NCBI RefSeq assembly: GCF_015453285.1 | Contig: NZ_JADLZT010000003.1 | Coordinates: 430,696-494,695, forward strand | Direction of reading: 5' to 3' | Length of the DNA stretch: 64,000 nucleotides | From: Lysobacter niastensis | Lineage (GTDB): Bacteria; Pseudomonadota; Gammaproteobacteria; Xanthomonadales; Xanthomonadaceae | Part shown: one piece after another, positions 63,868-64,000 of the stretch | Layout of the letters: every line of letters begins with the position of its first letter | Position numbering within the stretch: position 1 is the first letter of the stretch | Translations under genes and position numbers: made by a program | The notes under the pieces: generated by a model | What the model saw: the letters and a program-made list of their open reading frames with translations, nothing else | Told to the model about the DNA's origin: nothing | The model's database searches: none

Positions 63868-64000
63868 ATGCGCCGTCTCGTCGCCATGCTGCTGATGCTG
63901 TCGACCGCCCCCCCCCCCGCGGGCGGGGGGGGGGGGGCTGTTTGGGAAACGGGCCAGCGCGGCGGAAACGTAAAAAAAGCCCCTCAGTGCGGGGGGAGCA
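63868..64000 (+). CDS. Start of a gene after nirK, sequence corrupted
   Basis: ATG at 63868 opens a frame with a signal peptide-like start (MRRLVAMLLMLSTA), 3 bp after nirK. The next bases are a run of 11 C (63908-63918), GCGGGC, then 13 G (63925-63937), and further low-complexity sequence to the end. No stop is met. The beginning may be a real nirK-linked accessory gene, but what follows position 63907 should not be trusted. Confidence 0.35.
   Translation, partial: MRRLVAMLLMLSTAPPPAGGGGGAVWETGQRGGNVKKAPQCGGS

Overview
The window is GC-rich, densely coded chromosomal DNA, and its gene content resembles the Xanthomonadaceae/Lysobacteraceae (Lysobacter-Luteimonas-like). That assignment is an inference from a hutF-type histidine pathway, a Thx protein with a basic tail, an AniA-like nitrite reductase and dispersed hairpin repeats; no rRNA or other phylogenetic marker is present. 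I saw no tRNA, rRNA, CRISPR array, insertion sequence or prophage gene. The first gene is cut by the left edge. The last ~100 bases contain a C run followed by a G run that looks like a poor-quality contig end.

Layout. 1-2390: tail of an unknown gene, a terminator, a fatty-acid desaturase, a GIY-YIG protein, a 267-bp element able to fold into a three-way junction, and a small S4 RNA-binding protein. 2400-18527: thirteen consecutive minus-strand genes with short gaps or overlaps, read from the right as histidine kinase, FixJ-type regulator, single-domain receiver, Orn/Lys/Arg decarboxylase, AspT-type antiporter, OprD-type porin, FUSC protein, unknown membrane protein, DUF3302 protein, HlyD-type adaptor, NodT-type outer-membrane lipoprotein, Ca2+/H+ exchanger and K+ channel-like protein. 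This looks like one long regulated envelope and ion/pH stress locus and is the best candidate for an undescribed system.

18769-28613: mostly small secreted or envelope proteins (COG3904-like lipoprotein, DUF1428, NTF2-like, sorbosone dehydrogenase-like lipoprotein, MDR oxidoreductase, MAPEG, TonB-like, TPR). 28680-38962: histidine degradation genes (hutU, hutF, hutI) separated by a TetR regulator, three small secreted proteins, an NPP-type phosphodiesterase and an alkylation-repair pair (Ada-AlkA fusion plus Ogt). 39003-40558: an M19 dipeptidase and a Thx-like ribosomal protein, followed by a train of five hairpins.

40818-45784: a zinc locus with a MerC-like protein and a ZnuD-like receptor diverging from a Zur-box palindrome, a MarR-MFS pair and zur itself. 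45811-56508: housekeeping genes (gltX, lpxH, DUF455, RraB-like, purF, cvpA, SPOR protein, folC, a histidine phosphatase, serA). 56745-64000: a DUF3224 gene, then a denitrification block: FNR, quinol nitric oxide reductase NorB, NnrS-SirB2, and a copper nitrite reductase fused to cytochrome c. Near-identical FNR/DNR boxes precede norB, nnrS and nirK, so one oxygen- or NO-sensing regulator probably switches the block on.

Several genes (tetR, the NPP lipoprotein, hutI, lpxH, marR, the fnr leader ORF, probably nnrS) have a TANNNT-like hexamer 6-8 nt before the start codon and no Shine-Dalgarno sequence, suggesting leaderless transcription.
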